Assembly (NCBI RefSeq): GCF_003063575.1 | Contig: NZ_NESC01000002.1 | Location: 62,001-126,000 of the forward strand | Direction of reading: 5' to 3' | Origin: Limnohabitans sp. Jir72 | Lineage (GTDB): Bacteria; Pseudomonadota; Gammaproteobacteria; Burkholderiales; Burkholderiaceae_C | DNA length: 64,000 nucleotides | Shown here: one piece after another, positions 36,459 to 44,179 of the stretch | Position numbering within the stretch: position 1 is the first letter of the stretch | How the letters are laid out: each line of letters opens with the position of its first letter | The notes under the pieces: model-generated | What the model was told of the DNA's origin: nothing | The model's database searches: none | The model's input: the letters and a program-made list of their open reading frames with translations, nothing else | Translations under genes and position numbers: made by a program

Positions 36459-37469
36459 ATGCAAAACTACACCGAAATTCCTTCCACTACGACGCTCTCG
36501 GACTCGCTGTCGCAGATCCTGAACAATGACAAGACGGCGTTGTCACTCTCCAGTGGAACGGCATTCCCAACTGTGAATCTGCAGCTGGGTATGCCGTGTT
36601 TCAGGACCGATGAGCAAAAGCTCTACATGCTCACCGTGGTCAGTCCCGTCACGTGGAAGATGGTCATTGACCTGTCGGCCACGGTGGGAAAGGTGGCCAA
36701 TGCAGATCTGCTGGATGGCATCGACTCCACTGGATTTGCACTGAGTGGTCACAACCACGATGCCGCATATGCGGCGCTGGGGCACAACCACAACACGGCA
36801 TACCTGGGCATCACGGCGAAAGCCGCCGACGCTGACAAGCTCGATGGTTATGACTCCACAGCCTTTGTGCGTTCAGTCAATGGCAACGCGCCGGATGCCA
36901 CTGGCAATGCCACCGTACCGATCGATTTGTCGAGTCGATTGGCCAAAGCCGGTGACACGATGACAGGTCATCTGTACATGGGTACTGGTGCAGTGATTTA
37001 TTCGTCACAGTCTGGTGCGGCGGACAACGCTCGCAACACCGGCTATCGCATGAACGATGGTCAGGACATCGGCGAGATGGGACGCAGCAACCAGTACTAC
37101 GACGATCTGGCGGGCAACTGCAACGGCATCTTGCCAACCGGCAACTGCGCAAGCAATACGTACTGGAAGCCCTCCAATACCAACTGGTGGACCTGGGGTC
37201 TGGGGTTTAACTACTGTGCCAACTCGGCCCAATACGACGGCGCTGGAGGGACGACCTACGCCTACAACGCTGTGCCCAGCACGGGCTACAACTACGACGC
37301 CTACTACCTGGCCCAAGACGAAATTGGCGGGGGCGAGTATCACCGCTGGTACCGAGCCTGCAATTGCAACTGCAACTGTGGCAGCTACACCAACTGCAAC
37401 TGCGGCAACACGGCCTTCAACTGCCGAACAAATTGCAATTGCAACTGTGCCTGCTGTGGTTGCTGCTGA
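36459..37469 (+). CDS. Tail fibre with Asn/Cys-rich C-terminus (candidate modification substrate)
   Basis: 336 residues. N-terminal fibre-like segment with GHNH motifs at 97-100 and 108-111 (SGHNHDAAY, then LGHNHNTAY), resembling iron-binding HxH in fibre trimers. From residue 301 to the end there are 14 Cys and 10 Asn in 36 residues, with repeated C-N-C; four further Cys lie at 47, 221, 230 and 253. No signal peptide. Immediately downstream is a run of oxygenase and radical SAM genes. A metallothionein-like metal-binding tail or a thioether-modified tail are the main readings. Confidence 0.8.
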   Translation: MQNYTEIPSTTTLSDSLSQILNNDKTALSLSSGTAFPTVNLQLGMPCFRTDEQKLYMLTVVSPVTWKMVIDLSATVGKVANADLLDGIDSTGFALSGHNHDAAYAALGHNHNTAYLGITAKAADADKLDGYDSTAFVRSVNGNAPDATGNATVPIDLSSRLAKAGDTMTGHLYMGTGAVIYSSQSGAADNARNTGYRMNDGQDIGEMGRSNQYYDDLAGNCNGILPTGNCASNTYWKPSNTNWWTWGLGFNYCANSAQYDGAGGTTYAYNAVPSTGYNYDAYYLAQDEIGGGEYHRWYRACNCNCNCGSYTNCNCGNTAFNCRTNCNCNCACCGCC

Positions 37470-37480
37470 AGGAGATGCAC

Positions 37481-38287
37481 ATGAAAGTCTTTCTTGTGCG
37501 CGCTGGCAAGCTCTCGACCACACTGGACTACGCCATCCATCTCCTGATCGACAAGACCACCGAGCAGGTGCGCATGCGTTTTGGTTTGCGTCACAGGCCT
37601 GATTCGGGACTGACCCCAGACTTTGAAGTCAATGGCAACTCCTACCAGGTGGTGGCAGAGCAGTTTTTCACATATCGCGAACTGCGCAACAACCGAGGCT
37701 GGTCCGATCGCCAGTCCTTCATGACGGGTTACCGCTGGGCAGAAAAACGCCTCATCGACCCCTTACCGCTATACATCTACACACTGTCCACGCGGTTCAC
37801 CGCGCCTGAGGCTGCCGGGCATGTCTGGAACGGCAACTTTCTGACCGGCTTCAATGTGCCCTTTGCTGACAGCCCGTTTGACGAGTGCTTTGTCACAGTG
37901 AACCTGCATCCGACGCTCGGTGGCTGCTTGGTCGAAGGGGTCGATCCTTTGGATGTGGAGCAGACCGATTACCAGTCCTCGGCTCAGGTACGTGAAATGC
38001 AGTTCCCGGACCTGCGGGTCACAGCCCCAACCTCTGTGAAAGCAGGCGATCCGGCCGTGTTTACGGTCCACATGCTCGATGGCATTGGTGACGTGAGCAC
38101 CCGCGATGCGGAAGTGTTCCTCGAAAGCGTCAATGGCTACCTGCCCATCAGTCGTCGCCAGACACAGGGTGGCACCACAACCGCAACGGTCCTGACCACG
38201 GGACTTGCAGCAGGCGACACAGTGCGCCTCAAGGCTGGCTTCAAGTTCTACCCCGGCTGCGCCGACGCGCAGGTGACGCTTTCATGA
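37481..38287 (+). CDS. Fibre accessory protein with C-terminal Ig-like domain
   Basis: 268 residues from the ATG at 37481, which has AAGGAG 6 nt upstream. N-terminal 170 residues are unrecognised and include two Cys and many aromatics; residues 185-268 fit a bacterial Ig-like sandwich (VTAPTSVKAGDPAVFTV, later TGLAAGDTVRLKAG). It ends in an ATGA overlap with the first oxygenase gene, so it belongs to the coupled block. It is likely structural, but could be a second substrate or chaperone of the fibre. Confidence 0.65.
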   Translation: MKVFLVRAGKLSTTLDYAIHLLIDKTTEQVRMRFGLRHRPDSGLTPDFEVNGNSYQVVAEQFFTYRELRNNRGWSDRQSFMTGYRWAEKRLIDPLPLYIYTLSTRFTAPEAAGHVWNGNFLTGFNVPFADSPFDECFVTVNLHPTLGGCLVEGVDPLDVEQTDYQSSAQVREMQFPDLRVTAPTSVKAGDPAVFTVHMLDGIGDVSTRDAEVFLESVNGYLPISRRQTQGGTTTATVLTTGLAAGDTVRLKAGFKFYPGCADAQVTLS

Positions 38288-38883
38288 TCCGCGAACTGTT
38301 TTCTGCAAGGATCTTCCAGGGATACCTGCACCTCGGTGATGTACAGCGCGATCAAATGATCGAAGTTGCCATGGGATTTCATGAAAGGCTCAATCGGGAT
38401 GGACAACCCTGGGCGCGAAAGAGCCGAGAGTCGCTCATCGGAAACACCACTTGGCCTGATGCCTTGGACCCACTCATGGTTCAGGTTCATGCGGCCATCG
38501 AGCAAACTTTTAGCTGCGTTCCTGTCTGGCAAACAGCCCGTGAGGTGATCACCCAGCCTGGGCAATTCATCCCGCTGCATGCTGAAGACACGGACCTGTC
38601 GGCCATTTACTGGGTAGATGGCGATGCCAAACCTGATCCGGCGCGCCAGGACTATTCCGGGGCCTTTGTGTTGATCAACCCCAGCGGAGCCTACGGCAGC
38701 CGCAGGTTGCCATGGGAAGGCTGGCGCTCGGAAATCATCCATCCCAAGCCCGGGATGCTGCTGGTGTTCCCAAGCTATCTGGCCCACCACTCTTACCCCT
38801 ACAACGGCACGCGAGCGAGCGTGGAAATCCATTTCGAGTTCCGTGTTGAAGCCATCTCGGGAGAACACCATGCGCATAGTTGA
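38284..38883 (+). CDS. 2OG-Fe(II) oxygenase-like protein 1
   Basis: 199 residues. Iron ligands fit H99-x-E101 in FIPLHAEDTDLS, distal H168/H169 in SYLAHHSYPY, and a 2-oxoglutarate-binding Arg177. This is the putative 2OG-Fe(II) oxygenase group frequent in cyanophages and marine phages (PF13759-like). Such enzymes hydroxylate protein or small-molecule substrates. It overlaps the genes on both sides, so it is translated with them. Confidence 0.8.
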   Translation: MIRELFSARIFQGYLHLGDVQRDQMIEVAMGFHERLNRDGQPWARKSRESLIGNTTWPDALDPLMVQVHAAIEQTFSCVPVWQTAREVITQPGQFIPLHAEDTDLSAIYWVDGDAKPDPARQDYSGAFVLINPSGAYGSRRLPWEGWRSEIIHPKPGMLLVFPSYLAHHSYPYNGTRASVEIHFEFRVEAISGEHHAHS

Positions 38884-39472
38884 CGACCTGATTGCACCGG
38901 AGCTGACCTCCGAGTGTCGGCAGTGGTTGCTGAGCCAGACCCTGGTGTTCGGCTGGAAGGCCCATGCTGAAGCCCCAGGTGTGTTCTGGCATCGCAACTT
39001 CGTGCTGCCGGGCACCCACAAGCACCACTACGACCCGGGGGCCTGGCGTCCGGAGCTGACGTTCGATGCGTTTGTGGCCCGAGGTGGTCCCATGGCGATG
39101 GCAGCGCAGCAAGTCAAGAAGCGCTTTTTCCCTGACAGCTCGATCACACGGCTATGGGTCAATGTTCAGGCCTTCGGCGACGAGGCATCGTTGCACAGGG
39201 ACTTCCCGGCCGAATTCCTGCAAACGGCCAGATCCGTGATCTGGTATCCCGTGGCCGAGTGGGATCCGGGCTGGGGCGGGGACCTGGTCGTGCTCGATGC
39301 ACAGGGCGAGATCGAGTCAGCCGTGCTGGTCAAACCAAATCGGATGGTGGAGCTCAATGGCTGCATGGCGCATGCCGCGCGTCCCATGTCCCGTTACTGC
39401 AACGCTCTGCGCATCGCGGTGGCTTTTGGTTCGGAAGTGGGTGCCGGGTCGAATTCGGGAGGTGTAACTTGA
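38870..39472 (+). CDS. 2OG-Fe(II) oxygenase-like protein 2
   Basis: 200 residues from the ATG at 38870 (GGGAG upstream). Canonical facial triad H109-R-D111, distal H168 (CMAHAARP) and Arg181 (ALRIAVAF). The sequence is clearly different from its two neighbours, so this is not a simple duplication. The start overlaps oxygenase 1 by 14 bp. Prolyl-4-hydroxylase-like fold is expected. Confidence 0.85.
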   Translation: MRIVDDLIAPELTSECRQWLLSQTLVFGWKAHAEAPGVFWHRNFVLPGTHKHHYDPGAWRPELTFDAFVARGGPMAMAAQQVKKRFFPDSSITRLWVNVQAFGDEASLHRDFPAEFLQTARSVIWYPVAEWDPGWGGDLVVLDAQGEIESAVLVKPNRMVELNGCMAHAARPMSRYCNALRIAVAFGSEVGAGSNSGGVT

Positions 39473-40146
39473 TCGACTATCTCTGGCCCACTCCGGTTCT
39501 GAAAGACACCGCGCCCTGGACGCCTGACGAGATGGAAGCTCTTAGGCGCTTCACCGTCGAGCGGTTTCATAACCACAAGGCTAACCCGCCCGAGCACGGG
39601 TTGCCGGATGTGGATGTGCGTCTGCGCGTGCAGCTGAACCTGTTTCATGCCGAGCATGAATCGCATGCGCCCCCGGTCTGGCATCGGTTTCGGCGCTGGG
39701 TGGAAGACACCTACCGCGACTACCTGCTGGGAGCGCATGGGGTTCGCAATGCCAAGGATCTCAGGATCGAGGCGCGCTGCATCTCTGTGCACTACCAGCC
39801 TGGCATGCGCGCACAGCCTCATTACCACCACACCTGTGACCATGTGCTGTGCCTGTACCTGGATTGTGGTCAGGAGCGAAGTCCGCCCAACGCACGCGAC
39901 TGGACCGTTGGTGACGGTGAACTCATCTTGCAAGACCCCCGCCCGATGGCGGGGTTTCCTTTTTGGGAAAAGGTTCACTACGTCGAGACCGTACCAGGCC
40001 TGGTTGTCCTGCACCCATCGCGCCTTTGGCACGAAACCAATCCCTTCAACGCCAAGGGGGAGCGAACTCTTCTGGTGGTCACCCTGCGGGTGGCCTCACA
40101 CAACTATGTTGACCTTTACACCGAGCTCAAAGGAGAGACCCCGTGA
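39469..40146 (+). CDS. 2OG-Fe(II) oxygenase-like protein 3 (TTG start)
   Basis: 225 residues. The start is a TTG (39469) in a TTGA overlap, with GGGAGGTG at 39458-39465 as ribosome site; no ATG gives a better fit. Ligand candidates are H118/H120 or H121 and D124 in the PHYHHTCDH stretch, distal H188 (RLWHETNPF) and R199. It is again distinct from the two others. The stop overlaps the small gene (GTGA). Confidence 0.75.
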   Translation: MIDYLWPTPVLKDTAPWTPDEMEALRRFTVERFHNHKANPPEHGLPDVDVRLRVQLNLFHAEHESHAPPVWHRFRRWVEDTYRDYLLGAHGVRNAKDLRIEARCISVHYQPGMRAQPHYHHTCDHVLCLYLDCGQERSPPNARDWTVGDGELILQDPRPMAGFPFWEKVHYVETVPGLVVLHPSRLWHETNPFNAKGERTLLVVTLRVASHNYVDLYTELKGETP

Positions 40147-40352
40147 ATCTGAATCTACAAACCCGGCCTGGCTATGACGTCGATGTGGTCCAGCTCGATG
40201 ACAGCAATCTGCGAATGACAGTGCTCGTGACCAATCCTGATGGAAAAGTCTCCGGTCGCCATGTTTTTAACCTCAAGACGATGGCTGGCGCAGATCCTGC
40301 GCAGGTCTGTCGTGAGGCCTATCCAATCGCATTCGAGGAGCTCCTGCCATGA
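40143..40352 (+). CDS. 69-aa protein between oxygenases and radical SAM enzyme
   Basis: 69 residues from a GTG overlapping the third oxygenase stop; its own stop overlaps the radical SAM ATG. A beta-rich N-terminal half (YDVDVVQLDDSNLRMTVLV) with one Cys. Size and position recall RiPP recognition elements or small chaperones that deliver a substrate to radical SAM enzymes; no motif proves this. It is unlikely to be a Cys-rich substrate itself. Confidence 0.6.
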   Translation: MNLNLQTRPGYDVDVVQLDDSNLRMTVLVTNPDGKVSGRHVFNLKTMAGADPAQVCREAYPIAFEELLP

Positions 40353-41767
40353 AATTCACACTCACTCTCAATGGCAAGAATGGTTTTGAACGACAGGCTA
40401 TCTATGACCCCGAAGATTCCAGTCTGATCTGGGCCGACAGCGGTGAGTCTTTGCCTCTGCCACAGGCGTTTCCCAAACAAGACATGCAGTGGCAGCCTTT
40501 CTGGCATGTACATCACCCGAACAACCCGGCAGGCAAATCGAGAGCCATACGGCACCTGAAACTGCAGTTGGGCCTCAAGTGCAATTACGCCTGCCAGTAC
40601 TGCTCGCAAGCGCACCAGCCCCATGACATTGACGGCCACCCTGAGGACGTCTTGCCGTTCATGCAGCAGCTTGAGGGTTGGTTTGCTGGTGGCGAGGACG
40701 GACAAGGCGATGGCGTCAAGATCGAGTTCTGGGGTGGCGAGCCCTTTGTCTACTGGAAACTGCTCAAGCCGCTGGGTGAAGCCGTGAAGGCGCGGTACCC
40801 CAATGCCCAGTTGTCCATCGTCACTAATGGTTCGCTCTTCGATGATGAGAAGCTTGCCTGGGTGGAGAAGCTGGACATTGGAATTGGCCTGTCACATGAC
40901 GGGCCTGCACAGTCCTACCGTGGACCAGATCCGCTAGACGATCCCGAAATGCTGACTCAGATCAAGCGCTGGGTGTCCCGGCGCATGCCACTGGACCGAA
41001 TGAGCTTCAATACCGTACTGCACCGTCACAACCAGTCCCTCAAGGCAGTGCGCCAGTTCTTCGCTGAAAAGCTCGATCTGCCTGTGCGGGCTATTGTGCT
41101 GGCCACCGAGGAAGTGATGCTGCCATATGACCAGGGCGGCATGTCTTTGGCACTGAAGGGTACAGACCACGACCGCTACCTCCATCAGGTGTTCTGGGAA
41201 CTGGTCACCGGCTCAGGCATGGCTGTGGGCACGATGCGCGACAAGGTCGATGAATTCATGCGCGCGCAGGCCCAGTGCAGGCCACTGGCTGCACTGGGAC
41301 AGAAGTGCGGCATGGACCGGGATGACTCGATTGCCGTGGACATGAAAGGCAACGTCACGACCTGCCAGAACATGAGCGCATCGACCCATCACAAGATCGG
41401 GCATGTCGATCAGTTCGATGCCATTGCGCTTGATACGGCCTACCACTTCAGTACCCGCAGTCAATGCCCGCGTTGCCCGGTGGTTCAACTCTGCAAGGGG
41501 GCCTGCCTGTTCCTTGAGGGAGAGTACTGGGATGCTGCTTGTGACAACGCGTTCTCACATAACTTGGCTGTCATGGCAGCCGCGCTTTATTACCAGACAC
41601 AAGGTTTGATCCTCACGCGCATCGAGTCTGATGCGATTCGGTATGACTCTGTCTCATGGGTCGATGTGGTCAAGCTCGCGTTTGTCGATTCTGGCGGGGA
41701 TATGGGGGCTGTTGTGCCCCTAAAGCAAGAGCGCAGACCGTTTCCCGTTGCAGTTGTCGCCGCCTGA
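40349..41767 (+). CDS. Radical SAM enzyme with SPASM domain
   Basis: 472 residues. The radical SAM cluster motif is C78-NYA-C82-QY-C85, followed by the SAM-binding GGEP (129-132). The C-terminal SPASM pattern is complete: C320-x13-G-x4-C339, then C373-x2-C376-x5-C382-x3-C386 and C398, enough for two auxiliary [4Fe-4S] clusters. SPASM enzymes modify ribosomal peptides and sulfatases, commonly forming thioether or C-C links. It overlaps the 69-aa gene; a terminator follows at 41.8 kb. Substrate is unknown; the neighbouring Cys-rich fibre is the best candidate. Confidence 0.92.
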   Translation: MKFTLTLNGKNGFERQAIYDPEDSSLIWADSGESLPLPQAFPKQDMQWQPFWHVHHPNNPAGKSRAIRHLKLQLGLKCNYACQYCSQAHQPHDIDGHPEDVLPFMQQLEGWFAGGEDGQGDGVKIEFWGGEPFVYWKLLKPLGEAVKARYPNAQLSIVTNGSLFDDEKLAWVEKLDIGIGLSHDGPAQSYRGPDPLDDPEMLTQIKRWVSRRMPLDRMSFNTVLHRHNQSLKAVRQFFAEKLDLPVRAIVLATEEVMLPYDQGGMSLALKGTDHDRYLHQVFWELVTGSGMAVGTMRDKVDEFMRAQAQCRPLAALGQKCGMDRDDSIAVDMKGNVTTCQNMSASTHHKIGHVDQFDAIALDTAYHFSTRSQCPRCPVVQLCKGACLFLEGEYWDAACDNAFSHNLAVMAAALYYQTQGLILTRIESDAIRYDSVSWVDVVKLAFVDSGGDMGAVVPLKQERRPFPVAVVAA

Positions 41768-41798
41768 GCGCTGCCTTTTTTACTTTTATCTTGTTCAT

Positions 41799-41832
41799 AG
41801 CCGCCATGGTTCGCCCTGGCGGCTTTTCTTTT
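41799..41832 (+). terminator. Terminator after the radical SAM gene
   Basis: AGCCGCC (41799-41805) pairs perfectly with GGCGGCT (41818-41824) over a 12-base loop, followed by TTTTCTTTT. It separates the modification cassette from the lysis module. Confidence 0.75.
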
Positions 41833-41842
41833 GGAGAAACGA

Positions 41843-42226
41843 ATGCCAGAACCTACAAGCAGTGGGGTCGCCGGAGCAGCGGTGGCCTACAAAGCATTTG
41901 GTGGAACCGCTGCAGCGGCTGCCAGTGGAGCCACCCTGGCTGCAGTGGTGGTCATGTTGATGACGCCACCTCGCAACAAACGGGAGTGGGCCGTTGGGCT
42001 AATCAGCACCGTGGTGTCCAGCATCGGTGGTGGTGCGATGACCGTCGAGCACTTTGGACTGCACCACTGGGCGTTCTCAACCATGGGGCTGTGTGCTTTG
42101 GGTGGGTTGATCTTTGCGTGTGGACTGCCTGGGTGGGCAATGGTCCGCTGGACATTTTCTTTCATCGACAAGCGCCGAGACGACTCTATTGATGAGGTAG
42201 CCAGAGACTTGAAGGAGCTCATGTGA
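41843..42226 (+). CDS. Holin-like membrane protein
   Basis: 127 residues from the ATG at 41843 with TTGGAG upstream. Hydrophobic stretches at about 23-45, 52-72 and 80-105 suggest three membrane passes (class I holin-like), and the C-terminal tail is charged. It precedes the lysin gene and overlaps it (GTGA), the normal lysis order. Identification is from topology and position. Confidence 0.75.
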   Translation: MPEPTSSGVAGAAVAYKAFGGTAAAAASGATLAAVVVMLMTPPRNKREWAVGLISTVVSSIGGGAMTVEHFGLHHWAFSTMGLCALGGLIFACGLPGWAMVRWTFSFIDKRRDDSIDEVARDLKELM

Positions 42227-42687
42227 ATCCCAGTGAATTCATCATGCGGCTCACCACGGCTGCCGTTGCATCAGCTAAGACAAGTGGCGTTCCCGCCAGT
42301 ATCACCATTGCACAGGCGGCACTTGAGTCTGGTTGGGGTGAGTCTGCCTTGACCAAGACTGGCAACAACCTCTTCGGAATCAAGGCGGACAGCCTCTGGC
42401 GCGGTCAGACCCTGACCTTGAACACCAAGGAATTCATCAAGGGTCAGTGGGTGGTGGTGCCTGCTTTGTGGCGCAAGTATCCGAGCTGGCAAGCCAGTGT
42501 GGATGATCACGCGGCGTTTCTTAAGCGTAACCCGCGCTACAAGATTTGCTTCGCATGCACCACGGCCCAGGCATTTGCCAAGGCGCTGGCACAGGCAGGC
42601 TATGCCACCGATCCGGCTTATTCGGACAAGGTCATTGGTCTGATCAAGCAGCACAACCTGCTGGCCTTGGACGGAGGTGCTCCGTGA
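42223..42687 (+). CDS. Phage lysin, GH73 glucosaminidase type
   Basis: 154 residues from a GTG in a GTGA overlap. The motif IAQAALESGWGESAL with the catalytic Glu and the later NNLFGIKA are typical of FlgJ/GH73 muramidase-like enzymes. No signal peptide, so export should depend on the holin. It overlaps the Rz start. Confidence 0.9.
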   Translation: MNPSEFIMRLTTAAVASAKTSGVPASITIAQAALESGWGESALTKTGNNLFGIKADSLWRGQTLTLNTKEFIKGQWVVVPALWRKYPSWQASVDDHAAFLKRNPRYKICFACTTAQAFAKALAQAGYATDPAYSDKVIGLIKQHNLLALDGGAP

Positions 42688-43181
42688 ACTGGTTCAACCG
42701 ATTCTTGTTGGCCAACTGGTCACACATCCTGGATGCACTCCTGCTGCTCACAGCATTGCTGTGCGGAATGCAAATGGGAGAGTCTCGTGTTCAGAAAGCC
42801 TGGGACGCTGAAAAGCAAACGATCGCCCAGGCGCAGGCCAAGCAAGAGCAGCACGTCGCCGACGTTCGGCAGTCTCAACTTCAAATCTCGCAGGAGATCT
42901 CACGTGAATTCGCGAAAAGTTCAAAGCTGCTGGCTGATCGCCAGCCTGACAATCATGTTAGCGGGGTGTGCAACGGCCCCTCAGCCGGTGGCAGGGATCT
43001 GTCCGCCGTTTCCGAAGCTTCCGTCGGAACTGCTCCAGCCCGCGCCGACCCTCTACCTTCTCCCCAGGGAGATGCAGTAGCGGTGAGCTGTGAACAGCTG
43101 AGCAAGGATGCAGCACAGACCACACTTATGCTCACTGCGCTCCAGCGTTGGTATGAGCTTCAGTCGCAGGCCTTCAAATGA
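42684..43181 (+). CDS. Rz: Rz-like inner-membrane spanin
   Basis: 165 residues from a GTG overlapping the lysin stop. One N-terminal membrane segment (about 10-30, LLLLTALLCG) is followed by a long helical periplasmic part (AEKQTIAQAQAKQEQ and on). The end converges on the terminator. It works with the Rz1 protein encoded within it to fuse inner and outer membranes at lysis. Confidence 0.8.
   Translation: MNWFNRFLLANWSHILDALLLLTALLCGMQMGESRVQKAWDAEKQTIAQAQAKQEQHVADVRQSQLQISQEISREFAKSSKLLADRQPDNHVSGVCNGPSAGGRDLSAVSEASVGTAPARADPLPSPQGDAVAVSCEQLSKDAAQTTLMLTALQRWYELQSQAFK
42904..43080 (+). CDS. Rz1: Rz1-like outer-membrane spanin lipoprotein, nested in Rz
   Basis: 58 residues in the +1 frame inside Rz, from a GTG at 42904. 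Signal peptide ends in lipobox L19-A-G-C22; the mature part is Pro-rich (PPFPKLPSELLQPAP), as in known Rz1 proteins. Fully nested Rz/Rz1 pairs are well known. Confidence 0.85.
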   Translation: MNSRKVQSCWLIASLTIMLAGCATAPQPVAGICPPFPKLPSELLQPAPTLYLLPREMQ

Positions 43182-43419
43182 TGCAAGCCCCCAGTAGCCA
43201 CACTCGGCTGCTGGGGGCTTTTTTTGATTTCAGAGCTTCGCGCACCTTCACAGCGAGTTCCATCACCTTGGGGTCATTGCCAGATTTCGTGATCACCATT
43301 TCCAAGACAGACTCAATTGCCGTCTTCATGGTTGGGCTGTATCGCACATCCTTCAGCTTGGCCACTCGTGCGCACTCGTCTTTTGCCAGCTTAATCAGGC
43401 CGTTGATCGTTGTTGTCAT
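43174..43419 (-). CDS. Small hypothetical protein at prophage end
   Basis: 81 residues, leftward, with AAAGGAAC 6 nt before the ATG at 43419. Mostly helical, Lys/Val-rich; C-terminus is encoded by the terminator stem. Opposite orientation at the end of the lysis operon is typical of a lysogenic-conversion gene. No family recognised. Confidence 0.6.
   Translation of the reverse strand: MTTTINGLIKLAKDECARVAKLKDVRYSPTMKTAIESVLEMVITKSGNDPKVMELAVKVREALKSKKAPSSRVWLLGACII
43185..43225 (+). terminator. Strong terminator at the end of the lysis operon
   Basis: AAGCCCCCAGTAGCC (43185-43199) pairs with GGCTGCTGGGGGCTT (43206-43220), 15 bp with one mismatch, and runs into nine T. The stem overlaps the C-terminal codons of the leftward gene 43174-43419. 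Confidence 0.92.
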
Positions 43420-43739
43420 ATTGTTCCTTTCGGCGTTGATTTCGTTTTTTCAGAAGACCACATTTCCGGCTTGGTCGTCAACTTCTGATCTGCTCCGGCT
43501 AGCCACACCTACGGTGTGAATTCCCGACTTTTTTGAGCGGGAATTGATCTCGTCCCGGACATCTCAAATTCTTCCGCTGGCCAGGCTCACGCCTTGAGCC
43601 CAGCCCTACCTACATTGACCTCTAGTCAGTCTGCCCCTCTGGTTTGGGTGATGGTTCTCGGTAAAAGTGGCCTGATTTATTGCGACAGTTGATTACGACA
43701 CTTTCAACTGTTACAATAATTCAAAACGCCCCTCTGAAC
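43420..43739. other. Non-coding gap with two adjacent hairpins
   Basis: This 320-bp stretch has no convincing gene. It holds two abutting perfect hairpins, CACACC-TAC-GGTGTG (43504-43518) and AATTCCCG / CGGGAATT (43519-43545), and the regulator promoter at its right end. It may contain the right prophage boundary, since the lysis operon ends just before it, but no attachment site can be named: serine recombinase cores are too short to recognise here. Confidence 0.55.
43686..43717 (+). promoter_or_regulatory. Promoter with inverted-repeat operator, MerR-like gene
   Basis: TTGATT (43689-43694) and TACAAT (43712-43717) are 17 bp apart. An inverted repeat CAGTTGA (43686-43692) / TCAACTG (43704-43710) overlaps the -35 and spacer. 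MerR-family regulators typically bind such a dyad between -35 and -10, so autoregulation of the next gene is likely. Confidence 0.65.
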
Positions 43740-44156
43740 ATGAACACCAAGACCTTTACCGCTGACGAGTTGAGTCAGTTGACGGACATCCCGAAGAGGA
43801 CGATCCGCTACTACATCCAACTCGGATTGGTGGACAGACCGATCGGCGAAACCAAGGCCGCTCATTACGTTGATACCCATCTGGACCAGCTCCTGCGGGT
43901 AAAGAAACTGACTGAAGCCAAGGTTCCGCTGGAGCGGATTCGGCAGGTGATGGATGGTGAAGCTGAAGCTCCCCCAACCAGCACTAGGAAGCCAGGCTCG
44001 ATGGAGGTGAAGACGCACCTCCATGTGATGCCTGGGATTGAGATACAGATTTCTGCTGAGGAGGCAGGTATGAGTCCAGAACAAATTCGGATGCTGCTCA
44101 AGGAAGTTATGGCAGCAACACAGCGAGTAATGAAAAAAGACAACGGCGAGAGCTGA
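43740..44156 (+). CDS. MerR-type regulator
   Basis: 138 residues from the ATG at 43740. The N-terminus FTADELSQLTDIPKRTIRYY and the following GLVDRP wing fit a MerR-like winged HTH, with the usual LRVKKLTEA helix. The C-terminal part (80-138) is not a classic ligand-binding domain; it has a Gly/Ser linker and a helical end. It precedes the VIT/vWA gene by 176 bp, which includes another inverted repeat, so it probably controls it. Confidence 0.75.
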   Translation: MNTKTFTADELSQLTDIPKRTIRYYIQLGLVDRPIGETKAAHYVDTHLDQLLRVKKLTEAKVPLERIRQVMDGEAEAPPTSTRKPGSMEVKTHLHVMPGIEIQISAEEAGMSPEQIRMLLKEVMAATQRVMKKDNGES

Positions 44157-44179
44157 TTGGTGGGCCTACGTGATATGGG

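Noticed and set aside
37350..37450. CRISPR-like short repeats
   Set aside because: Simple codon repeats inside a reading frame; no spacers of constant length and no cas genes.
37350..37469. Diversity-generating retroelement variable region
   Set aside because: No reverse transcriptase and no template repeat in the window.
37364..37480. In-frame upstream extension of the fibre accessory gene (Gln/Leu-rich)
   Set aside because: It is the TGCAA(T/C) repeat of the fibre gene in another frame; the ATG at 37481 has a good ribosome site.
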